Shown: one piece after another, positions 25,197 through 34,603 of the stretch
Numbering within the stretch: position 1 is the first letter of the stretch
Layout of the letters: each line of letters begins with the position of its first letter
Position numbers and translations under genes: made by a program
Notes under the pieces: model-generated
The model's database searches: none
Told to the model about the DNA's origin: nothing
What the model saw: only the letters and a program-made list of their open reading frames with translations
Source: Cellulomonas sp. Y8
GTDB taxonomy: Bacteria; Actinomycetota; Actinomycetes; Actinomycetales; Cellulomonadaceae
Assembly (NCBI RefSeq): GCF_008033115.1
Contig: NZ_CP041203.1
Span: forward strand, 1,488,001-1,552,000
Length of the DNA stretch: 64,000 nt
Direction: 5' to 3'

Positions 25197-25476
25197 CGAA
25201 CCACCACGCACCCCTCGGGCGGCACCCACGCCCTGTGTCACGCACGTAAAACTTTCATTGCCTACTGAACTCTCAGCATCCCGGCTATTGACTCCACCAC
25301 GGGGTACCGCGGTTGACTGTCCGGCACCGCCGCCGGGCGCCAGACCCGGCCCCCGGCCCGCGCCGTCCCACCCCCGACGCCGCGCGACCGGCCACCCGGC
25401 AGAGCCGCCGACCCCGCTCCCCCGTGCACTCCCCCGCCCCGGCGGCCCCTGCCGCCGCTCCCCCTGTGGAGGACCC

Positions 25477-27093
25477 ATGAGAACGACCCGGATCCGGCTC
25501 GCGGCCGGTGCCGCCGTGCTGGCGCTCGCCCTGGCCGCCTGCTCCGGCGGCGGTGGTGACGACTCCGCCGACACCAGCGCGACGGGCTCGGGCGGCGGCG
25601 CGATCCGCGTCGCCGTGACCGACCCGATCCAGCTGATCCCCGGCCGCCAGTCGATCGCCTTCGACTTCAACATGGCCGTCTGGGCCCCGCTGACCTGGAT
25701 CGACGACGCCGGCGAGCTGACGTACGTCGCGGCCGACTCCGTCGAGTCGGAGGACGGCACCACCTGGACCATCACGCTGAAGGACGGGTGGACCTTCCAC
25801 GACGGGACGCCGGTCACGGCGCAGTCCTACGTGGACGCCTGGAACGCGGTGGCCTACGGCCCGAACGCGTGGGAGAACTCCGGCCAGCTCGCGAACGTCG
25901 TGGGCTACGCCGACCTCAACCCCGCCGAGGGCGAGCCGACGACCACCGAGATGTCCGGCCTGGCCGTCGTCGACGACACCACGTTCACCGTCACGCTCAC
26001 CGGTCCCGACGGCCAGTTCCCGATGCAGCTCAGCCAGGCGCAGACGGCCTTCTACCCGATGCCGGAGTCCGCGTTCGACGACTTCGACGCGTACAACGTG
26101 CACCCGGTCGGCAACGGCCCGTTCGAGGTCGAGACGGACTACGCCGAGAACGAGGAGATGACCGTCACGGCGTACGCCGACTACCAGGGCCCCGCCCCGA
26201 CGGTCGACGCGATCACGTTCGTGCCGTACACCGACACGACCACCGCCTACACCGACGTGCAGGCCGGCAACATCGACGTCGCGGGCGTCCCGGTGGCGCG
26301 GCAGACGCAGGCCTCGGCGGACTTCGGCGACCGGCTGTACACCTTCGAGGCGGCCGGCATCTCCTACCTCGGCCTGCCGCTGTGGGACGCGCGCTACTCG
26401 GACGTCCGGGTGCGCCAGGCGATCTCGATGGCGATCGACCGGGACACGATCAACGACGTCATCTACGGCGGCCTGTTCACGCCGGCCACCGCGCTGACCC
26501 CGGCCGTCGAGGCCGGCACCCCCGAGGGGATCTGCGCGGAGTTCTGCGAGTACGACCCCGAGGGCGCGAAGGCGCTGCTCGAGGAGGCCGGCGGGTTCGA
26601 CGGCACGATCGACATCTACTTCCCGGGCGGCTCCGGCCTGGACGAGCTGTACACGGCCATCGCCAACCAGCTCCGGCAGAACCTGGGCGTGGACGCGGTC
26701 GCGACCCCGAGCACCGACTGGGCCGAGTTCGCCGACAAGCGGACCGCGGGCGACATCGCCGGGCCGTTCTTCTCCCGGTGGGGCGCGCTGTACCCGAGCC
26801 AGCAGAACACCCTGCGGGCGTTCTACGTCGAGGGCGGCGGCTGCCCGAACTGCATCCCGTACTACGAGCCCGAGGTGACCGACCTGATCGCGGCCGCCGA
26901 CGCCGAGGTGGACGCGGACGCCGCGGCCGAGGCCTACGCGGCCGTGCAGGAGCGGATCCTCGAGGACTTCCCGGCCCCGCCGCTGTTCTTCGAGACCTAC
27001 TCCTACGTGGTGTCCGACCGGGTCGCCGAGCTGCCCACGTCGGCGGTCGGCAACCCGACGTACACCCAGGTCGTCCTCGCCGAGGGCGCATGA
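25477..27093 (+). CDS. Peptide ABC transporter substrate-binding lipoprotein (family 5)
   Basis: A 538-residue extracytoplasmic binding protein. Residues 1-21 are a lipoprotein signal with lipobox LAAC (Cys22), followed by a Gly/Ser/Asp linker. SBP family 5 landmarks include VEDGTTWTITLKDGWTFHDGTPVTAQSYVDAW (in parts), HPVGNGPF, VRQAISMAIDRDTIN and DFPAPPLFFE. It captures peptides for the permeases encoded at 28.5-30.3 kb. A GGAGG site lies 6-10 nt before the ATG. The stop overlaps the peptidase ATG by 4 nt. Two cysteine pairs (GICAEFCEYD, GCPNCIPY) are unusual for cytosol-facing paralogues and probably form disulfides. Confidence 0.93.
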   Translation: MRTTRIRLAAGAAVLALALAACSGGGGDDSADTSATGSGGGAIRVAVTDPIQLIPGRQSIAFDFNMAVWAPLTWIDDAGELTYVAADSVESEDGTTWTITLKDGWTFHDGTPVTAQSYVDAWNAVAYGPNAWENSGQLANVVGYADLNPAEGEPTTTEMSGLAVVDDTTFTVTLTGPDGQFPMQLSQAQTAFYPMPESAFDDFDAYNVHPVGNGPFEVETDYAENEEMTVTAYADYQGPAPTVDAITFVPYTDTTTAYTDVQAGNIDVAGVPVARQTQASADFGDRLYTFEAAGISYLGLPLWDARYSDVRVRQAISMAIDRDTINDVIYGGLFTPATALTPAVEAGTPEGICAEFCEYDPEGAKALLEEAGGFDGTIDIYFPGGSGLDELYTAIANQLRQNLGVDAVATPSTDWAEFADKRTAGDIAGPFFSRWGALYPSQQNTLRAFYVEGGGCPNCIPYYEPEVTDLIAAADAEVDADAAAEAYAAVQERILEDFPAPPLFFETYSYVVSDRVAELPTSAVGNPTYTQVVLAEGA

Positions 27094-28490
27094 GCCACGG
27101 CACCCTCCCGGCGGGCTCGCTCGAGGACGTCCTCGAGCGGGCCCGCCGGGTCCCCCCGATGTCCGGCTTCCCCCCGGTCGACGAGCTGCTGGCCTGGTTC
27201 GGCACGCTCGCGGCCGACCACCCGCGGCTCGTCGCCGAGCGGCGGATCGGCACCTCCCGCCTCGGTGAGCCGATCCCGATGTTCTCCGTCGGATCCGGCC
27301 CGCGGGCGCACCTGCTGTTCGCGGGCGTGCACCCGAACGAGCCGATCGGCTTCCGGACGCTCCAGCACCTCGCCTCGGAGCTGGTGGCCGACCCCGACCT
27401 GCTCGCGCGGTCCGGCGCCACCTGGCACCTCGTCCCGTGCATCGACCCGGACGGCACCCGGCTGAACGAGTCCTGGTTCGCCGACCCGTCCGACCGCACC
27501 GCGTACTCGCGGCGGTTCTACCGGCCCGCGCCGTCCGAGCAGGTCGAGTGGACCTTCCCGTTCGCCTACAAGGACGCGTACTTCGACGACGTCATCCCCG
27601 AGACGCAGGCGCTCATGCGCGTGATCGACGACGTGCGGCCGGAGCTGATGGTCAGCCTGCACAACGCGGAGCTCGGCGGCGTCTACTACTACCTGTCCGA
27701 GGAGGTGCCGGGGGCCGTCGACGCGCTGCACGCCGTCCCCCGCACGCTCGGCCTGCCCCTCGACGTCGGCGAGCCGGAGTCCCCGTCGATCCGGTCGATC
27801 GCCCCCGCGGTGTTCCACATGTCCAGCACCCGCGAGGAGTACGACTACCTCGAGTCGCTGGGCATGGCCGCGGCGACGATGGTCGGCGGCGAGTCGTCCA
27901 GCGCCTACGCGCGCCGGCACGGCACCGTCTCGCTGGTCGCGGAGCTGCCGTACTGGTCGCACCCGCTCGCCGACGACACCACCGCGACCTCGGCGGACTA
28001 CGCCGACGTGGTGCGCGCCAAGGGCGAGGAGCTCGTCGACCTCGGCGCGACGCTGACCGGTCTGCTCGAGGACGCCCGGCCCGACCTCACGCTGCGCTCG
28101 CCGTTCCTGCGGGCGAGCGAGGCGTTCGTGCCGATGATGGGCGAGGGCGGCCGCGCCGAGCTGCTGCGGGCCGAGCGCCCGGAGCTGCGCCGCGCCGCCA
28201 CCGCGGCCGAGGTGTTCAGCAACGAGGACGTCGTCCGGTGCTTCCGGCTGCGGTTCGGGGGCATGCTGCTGCGGGCGCTCGACGCGGAGGTGCACGCCGG
28301 GATCGCCACGGCGCGGGTGCGGCGGGTCGCCGACCGGGCGCGGGAGGTCTACGACGGCTGGGTCGCCGAGGCGGACTCGCTCACGGGCCTGACCGTGCTG
28401 CCGGTTGAGCAGCTGGTCGGCGTGCAGTACGGCGCCACGCTGGCGATGTCGCAGGTGCTGGCGGCGCGGGCCGCGGGCGGCGCGTCGTGA
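27090..28490 (+). CDS. M14-family zinc carboxypeptidase-like protein
   Basis: A 466-residue protein without signal peptide, so it should act in the cytoplasm on imported peptides. The zinc ligands are His81 and Glu84 in GVHPNEPIG and His191 in SLHNAE, the M14 HxxE...H arrangement. The DPDGTRLNESWF segment supplies the substrate-binding Arg/Asn region. The C-terminal 150 residues are an extra helical region. It lies between the binding protein and the permease genes with 4-nt overlaps on both sides, so uptake and degradation are coupled. The amidating specificity (D- or L-residues, muropeptides) cannot be read. Confidence 0.85.
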   Translation: MSHGTLPAGSLEDVLERARRVPPMSGFPPVDELLAWFGTLAADHPRLVAERRIGTSRLGEPIPMFSVGSGPRAHLLFAGVHPNEPIGFRTLQHLASELVADPDLLARSGATWHLVPCIDPDGTRLNESWFADPSDRTAYSRRFYRPAPSEQVEWTFPFAYKDAYFDDVIPETQALMRVIDDVRPELMVSLHNAELGGVYYYLSEEVPGAVDALHAVPRTLGLPLDVGEPESPSIRSIAPAVFHMSSTREEYDYLESLGMAAATMVGGESSSAYARRHGTVSLVAELPYWSHPLADDTTATSADYADVVRAKGEELVDLGATLTGLLEDARPDLTLRSPFLRASEAFVPMMGEGGRAELLRAERPELRRAATAAEVFSNEDVVRCFRLRFGGMLLRALDAEVHAGIATARVRRVADRAREVYDGWVAEADSLTGLTVLPVEQLVGVQYGATLAMSQVLAARAAGGAS

Positions 28491-29413
28491 GCCGGTACGC
28501 GGTGCGCCGCGCGGTCGAGCTCCTGGTCGTGTTCCTCGGCGTCACGCTGGTCATCTACCTCATGGTGTTCGCGCTCCCGGGTGACCCGATCCGGTCGCTC
28601 GGCGGCGACCGGCCGCTGCCGGACAACGTCGTGGCCGAGCTGCGGTCCCGGTACCACCTGGACGAGCCCGTGCTCCAGCAGTACGCCCGGTACCTGGGCG
28701 GCCTGTTCACCGGCGATCTCGGCACCAACTTCAGCGGCCAGTCGGTCGCGGGGCGCATGGAGTCCCGGTGGCCGGTCACGATCACCCTGGCGCTGACCGC
28801 GTGGGGCATCGAGGTCGTCCTCGGCGTGCTGCTCGGCCTGTTCGCGGGCCTGCGCCGCGGCCGCGCCGGCGACCGGTTCGTCCTGGCCGGCACCATCCTC
28901 GCGACCAGCATCCCGGTGTTCGTCGTCGCGGTGACCGCGCAGCTCGTGCTCGGCGTCCGGCTCGGCTGGTTCCCGGTCGCGGGGACGAGCGACGGCTGGC
29001 CGACCTCCTACCTGCTGCCCGCGGCCGTCATCGCCGTGTTCGGCCTCGCGTCGGTCACCCGGCTGATGCGCGGCTCGGTGGTCGACACGCTGCAGTCCGA
29101 CTTCGTGCGGACCCTGCGGGCCAAGGGCCTGCGGGAGCGGCAGGTCGTCGGCGTGCACGTGATGCGGAACTCCGCGATCCCGGTGCTGACCTTCCTGGCC
29201 ATCGACCTCGGCTACCTGCTCGGCGGCACCGTCGTCGTGGAGGGCGTGTTCAACCTGCCGGGCGTCGGCCAGCTGCTGTTCCAGGCGATCCGCGCGCACG
29301 AGGGGCCGACCGTCGTCGGCGTCTCCACCGCGCTCATCATCATCTTCCTGCTGACGAACCTGGTCGTGGACCTGCTGTCGTCGGTGCTCGACCCGAGGAT
29401 CCGCCATGAGTGA
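28487..29413 (+). CDS. Peptide ABC transporter permease (DppB-like)
   Basis: A 308-residue inner-membrane subunit with six expected helices. It starts RRAVELLVVFLGVTLVIYLMV and has the DppB strings LGTNFSGQ and LPAAVIAVFGLASVTRLMRGSVVDTL. The EAA loop is TLRAKGLRERQVVGVHVMRNS. GTG 28487 overlaps the peptidase stop. It pairs with the DppC-like subunit, which it overlaps by 8 nt. Confidence 0.93.
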   Translation: MSRYAVRRAVELLVVFLGVTLVIYLMVFALPGDPIRSLGGDRPLPDNVVAELRSRYHLDEPVLQQYARYLGGLFTGDLGTNFSGQSVAGRMESRWPVTITLALTAWGIEVVLGVLLGLFAGLRRGRAGDRFVLAGTILATSIPVFVVAVTAQLVLGVRLGWFPVAGTSDGWPTSYLLPAAVIAVFGLASVTRLMRGSVVDTLQSDFVRTLRAKGLRERQVVGVHVMRNSAIPVLTFLAIDLGYLLGGTVVVEGVFNLPGVGQLLFQAIRAHEGPTVVGVSTALIIIFLLTNLVVDLLSSVLDPRIRHE

Positions 29414-30311
29414 CACCCTCACCGCGACCGCGGCCACCGAGGTCGACGCGGACGCCCCCGCGGCGCCGCGCGGGGTCTGGCGCACGCTGCGCCGCCGCCC
29501 GCTGTTCTGGCTCTGCGCGGGGGTGCTCGGCGTGCTGCTGCTGATCGCCGTCGCGCCGTCCTGGTTCGCCGGCTGGTTCGGCCAGCCCGACCCGCGGGCC
29601 TGCGACCTCGCCGACAGCGCGCTCCGCCCGGGCGGCGACCACGTGTTCGGCACCGACGTCCAGGGCTGCGACGTGTACGCCAACGTCATCTACGGCACCC
29701 AGGCGTCGCTCACCGTCGGCGTGCTCGCGACCGCGGTCGCGCTGCTGGTCGCCCTGGTGGTCGGCACCGCCGCGGGGTTCTACGGCGGGATCGCCGACCG
29801 GCTGATCGCCCGGCTCACCGACGTGTTCCTCGGCTTCCCGTTCCTGCTCGGCGCGGTCGTCGTGCTCACCTCGATCGGCACCCGGTCCGCCGTCACGGTC
29901 GCCCTGGTGCTCGCGCTGTTCTCCTGGCCGACCATGGCCCGGCTCGTCCGCGGCTCGGTCCGCGCCGTCCGGGACGCCCCGTACGTCGAGGCGGCCAAGG
30001 CGATGGGCCTGCGGGACCGGCGGATCATCGCGCGGTACGTGCTGCCCAACTCGATCGGCCCGGTGCTCGCCGTGGCCACCACGATGGTCGGCGGTGTCAT
30101 CGTCTCCGAGTCGACGCTGACCTTCCTCGGCCTCGGCCTGCGCGCCCCGTCGATCTCCTGGGGCCTGCAGCTGTCCAGCGCGCAGACCTACTTCCAGACC
30201 TCCCCTCACATGCTGCTGTTCCCGAGCATCTTCCTGACCGTGACCGTCCTCGCGATGATCACGCTCGGCGACGTCCTGCGGGACGTCCTCGACCCGAAGG
30301 GCCGCGGCTGA
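29406..30311 (+). CDS. Peptide ABC transporter permease (DppC-like)
   Basis: A 301-residue permease. The first helix FWLCAGVLGVLLLIAVA follows a 35-residue cytoplasmic N-terminus. HVFGTDVQGCDVYANVIYG is the DppC periplasmic motif, and the EAA loop is YVEAAKAMGLRDRRIIARYVLPN. LGLGLRAPSISWG and LGDVLRDVLDPKGRG close the protein. Two cysteines (ACDLADS, GCDVY) face outside and may pair. It overlaps the DppB-like gene by 8 nt; an 81-nt gap containing short CACCACCCCG repeats follows before the hydrolase gene. Confidence 0.93.
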   Translation: MSDTLTATAATEVDADAPAAPRGVWRTLRRRPLFWLCAGVLGVLLLIAVAPSWFAGWFGQPDPRACDLADSALRPGGDHVFGTDVQGCDVYANVIYGTQASLTVGVLATAVALLVALVVGTAAGFYGGIADRLIARLTDVFLGFPFLLGAVVVLTSIGTRSAVTVALVLALFSWPTMARLVRGSVRAVRDAPYVEAAKAMGLRDRRIIARYVLPNSIGPVLAVATTMVGGVIVSESTLTFLGLGLRAPSISWGLQLSSAQTYFQTSPHMLLFPSIFLTVTVLAMITLGDVLRDVLDPKGRG

Positions 30312-30392
30312 CGCCGCGCCGCCCGCACCGCACCTCGCACCACCCCGCACCACCCCCGGCACCACCCCGCACCGTCCCGAGAGGCCCACCGC

Positions 30393-31829
30393 ATGTCCGA
30401 CACGACCGCCACCCTCCGCGCCGCCGCCCCCTACCTCGCGTCGTGGGTCGACCTCCAGGGCGCGTTCCGCCGCGCCGTCGGCGTCCAGGTGGCGATCCGG
30501 TCCGGGGACGAGGTCGTGCTCGAGCACGCGTGGGGCACCGCCGACGTCACCACGGGCGAGCCGCTGCGCACCGACCACCTGTTCCGGATCGCCTCGCACT
30601 CCAAGTCGTTCACCGCGACCGCGGTGATGCGGCTGGTCGAGGCCGGGCGGCTCCGGCTGGACGACACCGTCGGGACGCACGTCGCCGGGCTGGCGGGGTC
30701 CCCGCTCGGGTCCCGCACCGTCCGCGAGCTGCTCGGCCACCAGGCCGGCGTGATCCGTGACGGCGAGCGCGGCGACTTCTGGCAGCTCGACGGGCCCTTC
30801 CCGGACGAGCCGACCCTGCTGGCGGAGCTGCGCGAGGCCGGCGAGGTGTACGGCGCGAACGAGCACTTCAAGTACTCCAACTACGGGTACGGCATCCTCG
30901 GCCTGGTCGTGGAGTCCGTGACCGGCGAGCCGTTCCGCGACCACCTGCGCGCCGCGGTGCTCGACCCCCTCGGCATGGCCGACACCGGCGCCGAGTACGA
31001 CGAGGCGCTGGCCGCGCGGTACGCCGCCGGGCACACCGCCCTCCTCGACGCCGACGACCGCCGGGAGACGATCGAGCACGTCGACACCCGCGCGCTCGCC
31101 GCCGCCACCGGCTTCTACTCCACCGCCCGGGACATGACGGCCTTCGGCGCCGCGCACTTCTACGGCGACGAGTCGCTGCTGTCCGACGGCGGCAAGCGGC
31201 TGCTGCACCGCCAGGAGTCGGTCGTGAAGGTGCACGGCAAGGAGGTCGGGCGGTACGGCATCGGCCTGGACCTGCACACCATCGGCGACCGGGAGATCGT
31301 CGGGCACTCCGGCGGGTACCCGGGCCACATCACCCGCACCTACATCGACCCGGAGAAGCGGCTGGTCGTCAGCGTCCTCACGAACGCGATCGACGGCCCG
31401 GCCGACCCGATCGCGGTCGGCCTCATCAAGCTGATCGACCTCGCGCTGAACCCGCCGGCGGACGCGCCCGAGCCCGCCGCCGATGCCCGGCCGCTCGCCG
31501 AGTACACCGGCCGGTTCGGGGCCCTGTGGGGGATCACCGACATCGCCGAGCTCGGCGGCCGGCTCCTGCTGCTGCACCCCGCCGCCCCGGACCCGGTGGC
31601 CGCGTACGACGAGCTGCACGTGCGCGGGCGCGACGTGCTCGGCACCACCCGGCAGCCGGGCTTCGGGTCGGCCGGCGAGGACGTGGTCGTCGAGCGCGCG
31701 GCGGACGGGAGCATCGCCGCCGTGCGCAACGGGATGACCTCCTGGCCCCTCGACGAGTTCCGCCGCCGGCGCACCGGGATGACCCGCCGCCGGGACGCCG
31801 GTGCGCCGGTCCCGGCGTCCCTGGGCTGA
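30393..31829 (+). CDS. Serine hydrolase of the beta-lactamase/D-aminopeptidase family
   Basis: A 478-residue class C beta-lactamase-like hydrolase without signal peptide. The catalytic SxxK is S68-H-S-K71, the YxN motif is Y161-S-N163, and the third motif region is HSGGYPGH. A C-terminal domain of about 110 residues (YTGRFGALWGITDIAELGGRLLLL) resembles the lipocalin-like domains of D-aminopeptidases and esterases of this group. In this operon it is likely to process peptides, perhaps with D-amino acids, after import. No beta-lactam resistance role is implied. Confidence 0.87.
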   Translation: MSDTTATLRAAAPYLASWVDLQGAFRRAVGVQVAIRSGDEVVLEHAWGTADVTTGEPLRTDHLFRIASHSKSFTATAVMRLVEAGRLRLDDTVGTHVAGLAGSPLGSRTVRELLGHQAGVIRDGERGDFWQLDGPFPDEPTLLAELREAGEVYGANEHFKYSNYGYGILGLVVESVTGEPFRDHLRAAVLDPLGMADTGAEYDEALAARYAAGHTALLDADDRRETIEHVDTRALAAATGFYSTARDMTAFGAAHFYGDESLLSDGGKRLLHRQESVVKVHGKEVGRYGIGLDLHTIGDREIVGHSGGYPGHITRTYIDPEKRLVVSVLTNAIDGPADPIAVGLIKLIDLALNPPADAPEPAADARPLAEYTGRFGALWGITDIAELGGRLLLLHPAAPDPVAAYDELHVRGRDVLGTTRQPGFGSAGEDVVVERAADGSIAAVRNGMTSWPLDEFRRRRTGMTRRRDAGAPVPASLG

Positions 31830-31834
31830 CCAAC

Positions 31835-32347
31835 ATGACCAGCGACGACGCAGCACCGGCCGCCGACCTCACGATGACGCCGGAGCAGCTGGCGTGGATC
31901 GAGCAGTTCGCGCTCACCTGGGAGGGCACGAACAGCGCCCGCATGGAGGGCCGCGTGGTCGGGCTGCTGATGATCGCCGATCGCCCCTACCTGTCGTCCC
32001 AGCAGATCGCGCAGCTGCTCACCGCGAGCGCCGGGGCGGTGTCCACCGCGACCCGGCGGCTCGTGGAGGTGGGGTTCATCCAACGGCACGCGATCGGCGG
32101 CGACCGGAACCACTACTTCCGCGTGGAGGACGACATCTGGGGGCGCTGGCTGGCGAGCGAGCGGAACTACCTGCCGCGGCTGCAGCGGGTGCTCGACGCG
32201 GCCCTCACCGGCGGCCCCGCGGAGGGGCCGGAGCGCCGGCTGCGCAACGCGCGCAACTACATGGAGTGGCTCGCGGGGTACCACCGCAAGATGCTCGCCG
32301 ACTGGGAGGCCTACCGCGACGCGCAGGCCGGGACTGGAGAACCGTGA
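31835..32347 (+). CDS. MarR/GbsR-type transcriptional regulator
   Basis: A 170-residue winged-helix regulator. The HTH is LSSQQIAQLLTASAGAVSTATRRLVEVGFIQRH, with the wing GGDRNHYFRVED, and helices at both ends for dimerisation. The GRVVGLLMIADRPYLS start and the YMEWLAGYHRKMLADWEAYR end fit the GbsR-like branch. It is embedded in the operon between the hydrolase and the ATPase gene, so it probably controls its own operon in response to imported peptides or cell-wall fragments (inference). ATG 31835 has no strong ribosome site and may be coupled to the stop 6 nt upstream. Confidence 0.85.
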   Translation: MTSDDAAPAADLTMTPEQLAWIEQFALTWEGTNSARMEGRVVGLLMIADRPYLSSQQIAQLLTASAGAVSTATRRLVEVGFIQRHAIGGDRNHYFRVEDDIWGRWLASERNYLPRLQRVLDAALTGGPAEGPERRLRNARNYMEWLAGYHRKMLADWEAYRDAQAGTGEP

Positions 32348-34020
32348 CGACCGACCCGACCCCCGGCGCGGCGACGGCCGCCGCCCCCGTGCTGTCCGTC
32401 CGCGACCTGACCGTCACGTTCCGCGTCGACCGCGGGCGGAGCCCCGACGTGCACGCCGTCCGCGGCGTCTCGTTCGACCTGCACGCCGGCGAGGTGCTGG
32501 CCGTCGTCGGCGAGTCCGGCTCCGGCAAGTCCGTGTCCTCGCTCGCGGTGCTCGGCCTGCTGCCCGGCACCGCGCGGGTCACCGGCAGCGCGCGGCTCGG
32601 GGACCTGGAGCTGGTCGGCCTCGACGACCGGGCGCTGTCCGACGTGCGCGGCCGCCGGGTCGCGATGATCTTCCAGGACCCGTCCAACGCGCTGGACCCC
32701 GTGTTCACCGTCGGGTTCCAGCTGCGCGAGACCCTGCGCCGGCACCTGCCCGGCCTGTCCCGGGACGAGGCGCGCGCCCGCGCCGTCGAGCTGCTGCGCA
32801 TGGTCGAGCTGCCCGACCCCGAGGACCGGTTGAAGTTCTACCCGCACCAGCTGTCCGGCGGGCAGGCCCAGCGGGTGATGATCGCGATGGCGCTGGCCTG
32901 CGACCCCGAGGTGCTGATCGCCGACGAGCCGACCACCGCGCTCGACGTCACCGTGCAGCAGGAGGTCCTCGACGTCCTGCGCCGGCTGCGCGCCCGCACC
33001 TCGGCGGCCGTCGTGCTCATCACGCACGACATGGGCGTGGTCGCCGACCTGGCGGACCGGGTCGTCGTCATGCGGCACGGCGAGGTCGTGGAGACGGCCG
33101 ACGTCGCCGACCTGTTCGACGCCCCCGCCGCGGCGTACACGCGCACCCTGCTGGACGCCGTGCCGCGCATCGGCGCCGACGAGCGTCCGGCCGGCACCGA
33201 CGCCGCTGAGCGGCCCGCGCTCAACGTCGAGAACCTGGTCGTCGAGTACCGGAACCGCCGGGGCCGCGTCGTCCGGGCGGTCGACGACGTCACGCTGCGG
33301 GTGCAGCCCGGCGAGATGCTGGCCCTGGTCGGCGAGTCGGGCTCGGGGAAGTCGACGCTCGGCCGGTGCGCCCTGGGGCTCGCGCCGCTCACCTCCGGGA
33401 CCGTCGAGGTGGTCGGCACCCGGCTCGGCCGGGACACCCCGCGCGCCGTCCGGGCCGCCCGCACGCGGATCGGCGTCGTGTTCCAGAACCCCGCCGCCTC
33501 GCTCAACCCGCGGTACACGATCGGCGAGTCCGTGGCCGAGCCGCTCCGGGTGCACGCCGGGCTGCGGGGCGGCGCCCTGACCGCACGGGTCGCGGAGCTC
33601 CTGGACGGCGTCGAGCTGCCCGCCGCCTGGGCCTCGCGCTACCCGCACGAGCTGTCCGGCGGGCAGCGGCAGCGGGTGTCCATCGCCCGCGCGGTGTCGC
33701 TGGACCCGGAGCTGCTGATCGCCGACGAGCCGACCTCCGCGCTCGACGTGTCCGTGCAGGCCACCGTGCTCGAGCTGTTCCGGTCGATCCAGCAGCGGCT
33801 CCGGTTCGCGTGCCTGTTCATCAGCCACGACCTCGCGGTGGTGGACGAGCTCGCCGACCGGGTCGCGGTGATGCACCGCGGGCGGGTCGTCGAGGTGGGC
33901 GAGCGCAGCCGGGTGCTGGGGGCGCCCGAGCACGACTACACCCGGCGGCTGCTGGCGGCGGCGCCGGTGCCGGACCCCGCGGCCCAGGCGGCGCGGCGGG
34001 CGGTGCGGCTGGCGGGCTGA
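32344..34020 (+). CDS. Fused dual ATP-binding protein of the peptide ABC transporter (DppD-DppF)
   Basis: A 558-residue protein with two complete ABC domains in one chain. The first (about residues 15-270) has Walker A GESGSGKS, signature LSGGQAQR and ADEPTTALD. The second (about 295-550) has [22 protein letters not shown], signature LSGGQRQR and ADEPTSALD. Each ends with the oligopeptide-family YTR(T/R)LL tail. Both are catalytically complete. GTG 32344 overlaps the regulator stop. The fusion contrasts with the separate pair at 0.5-2.2 kb. It is the last gene of the operon. Confidence 0.93.
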   Translation: MTTDPTPGAATAAAPVLSVRDLTVTFRVDRGRSPDVHAVRGVSFDLHAGEVLAVVGESGSGKSVSSLAVLGLLPGTARVTGSARLGDLELVGLDDRALSDVRGRRVAMIFQDPSNALDPVFTVGFQLRETLRRHLPGLSRDEARARAVELLRMVELPDPEDRLKFYPHQLSGGQAQRVMIAMALACDPEVLIADEPTTALDVTVQQEVLDVLRRLRARTSAAVVLITHDMGVVADLADRVVVMRHGEVVETADVADLFDAPAAAYTRTLLDAVPRIGADERPAGTDAAERPALNVENLVVEYRNRRGRVVRAVDDVTLRVQPGEMLALVGESGSGKSTLGRCALGLAPLTSGTVEVVGTRLGRDTPRAVRAARTRIGVVFQNPAASLNPRYTIGESVAEPLRVHAGLRGGALTARVAELLDGVELPAAWASRYPHELSGGQRQRVSIARAVSLDPELLIADEPTSALDVSVQATVLELFRSIQQRLRFACLFISHDLAVVDELADRVAVMHRGRVVEVGERSRVLGAPEHDYTRRLLAAAPVPDPAAQAARRAVRLAG

Positions 34021-34034
34021 AGCGCGCTCCCGCG

Positions 34035-34069
34035 GGCGGGGGCGCTGGCACGACGCGGCCGCCCCCGCC
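34035..34069 (+). terminator. Terminator hairpin after the peptide-transport operon
   Basis: GGCGGGGGCG (34035-34044) and CGCCCCCGCC (34060-34069) pair perfectly over 10 bp with a 15-nt loop, starting 15 nt past the operon's last stop codon. No U-run follows. Confidence 0.55.
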
Positions 34070-34280
34070 ACCGGGGACGTCCGATTCGCCCGTGATGTCG
34101 ACCACATGTGTGGTTTTTCACCCGCTCAATACCACCGAGATGCGCCTGACGCCACAGGAACCCGTGCGACCGTCCGATGGACAGCAGCACACGGGCCGAC
34201 CCGGCCCGCGGGGCGACATCGGCCCGGCCGACGCCGCAGGGGCCTCCCCCGGGAGGACCAGAGCACGGAGGTGGGACCGC

Positions 34281-34517
34281 ATGACCCTCGACGACCTCGG
34301 CCGCCCGGCCGCGACCGTGACCCGGCTGCCCGCGGCCTGGACCCCCTTCGACGAGCTGCGGGCCGCCGTCGGCCCCACCCCCTGCGTCGCCCGTCCGCAC
34401 GCCGGCCTGGTGCACCGCGACGGACCGTGCCAGTGCTTCGTCGGCGGGCCCGCGCCCGAGCACGCGGAGCGACCCGAGGACGTCGTCCTGGCGCTGGCCT
34501 GGCACGGCGCCGCGTAG
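34281..34517 (+). CDS. Small hypothetical protein with three cysteines
   Basis: A 78-residue protein, not recognised. ATG 34281 has a GGAGG site 9-13 nt upstream. A short N-terminal segment (LPAAWTPFDELRAAVGPT) is followed by PCVARPHAGLVHRDGPCQCFVGG, with Cys35, Cys50 and Cys52. His40 and His45 lie between them, so the group could bind a metal. There is no signal peptide. It precedes the duplicated lipoprotein gene by 86 nt on the same strand. Translation is supported by the ribosome site and codon use only. Confidence 0.5.
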   Translation: MTLDDLGRPAATVTRLPAAWTPFDELRAAVGPTPCVARPHAGLVHRDGPCQCFVGGPAPEHAERPEDVVLALAWHGAA

Positions 34518-34603
34518 GAGCCGTTCACCCGCTCCGACCCCCATCCGGGCCGGGCCCCGCTCCGAACCCCTCGCGACACCACACCCGAGGGACGCAAGGA
34601 GCG

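Noticed and set aside
25288..25318. Two TTGACT -35-like boxes before the peptide-transport operon
   Set aside because: Neither has an acceptable -10 box at 16-18 nt, so a promoter cannot be assigned although one must exist between 25197 and 25476.
30312..30392. CACCACCCCG micro-repeats between the DppC-like and hydrolase genes
   Set aside because: They are short, imperfect and low-complexity with no fold; probably sequence slippage only.
34102..34113. CCACATGTGTGG as an operator
   Set aside because: It is only a partial palindrome, with no nearby promoter or regulator gene to support it.
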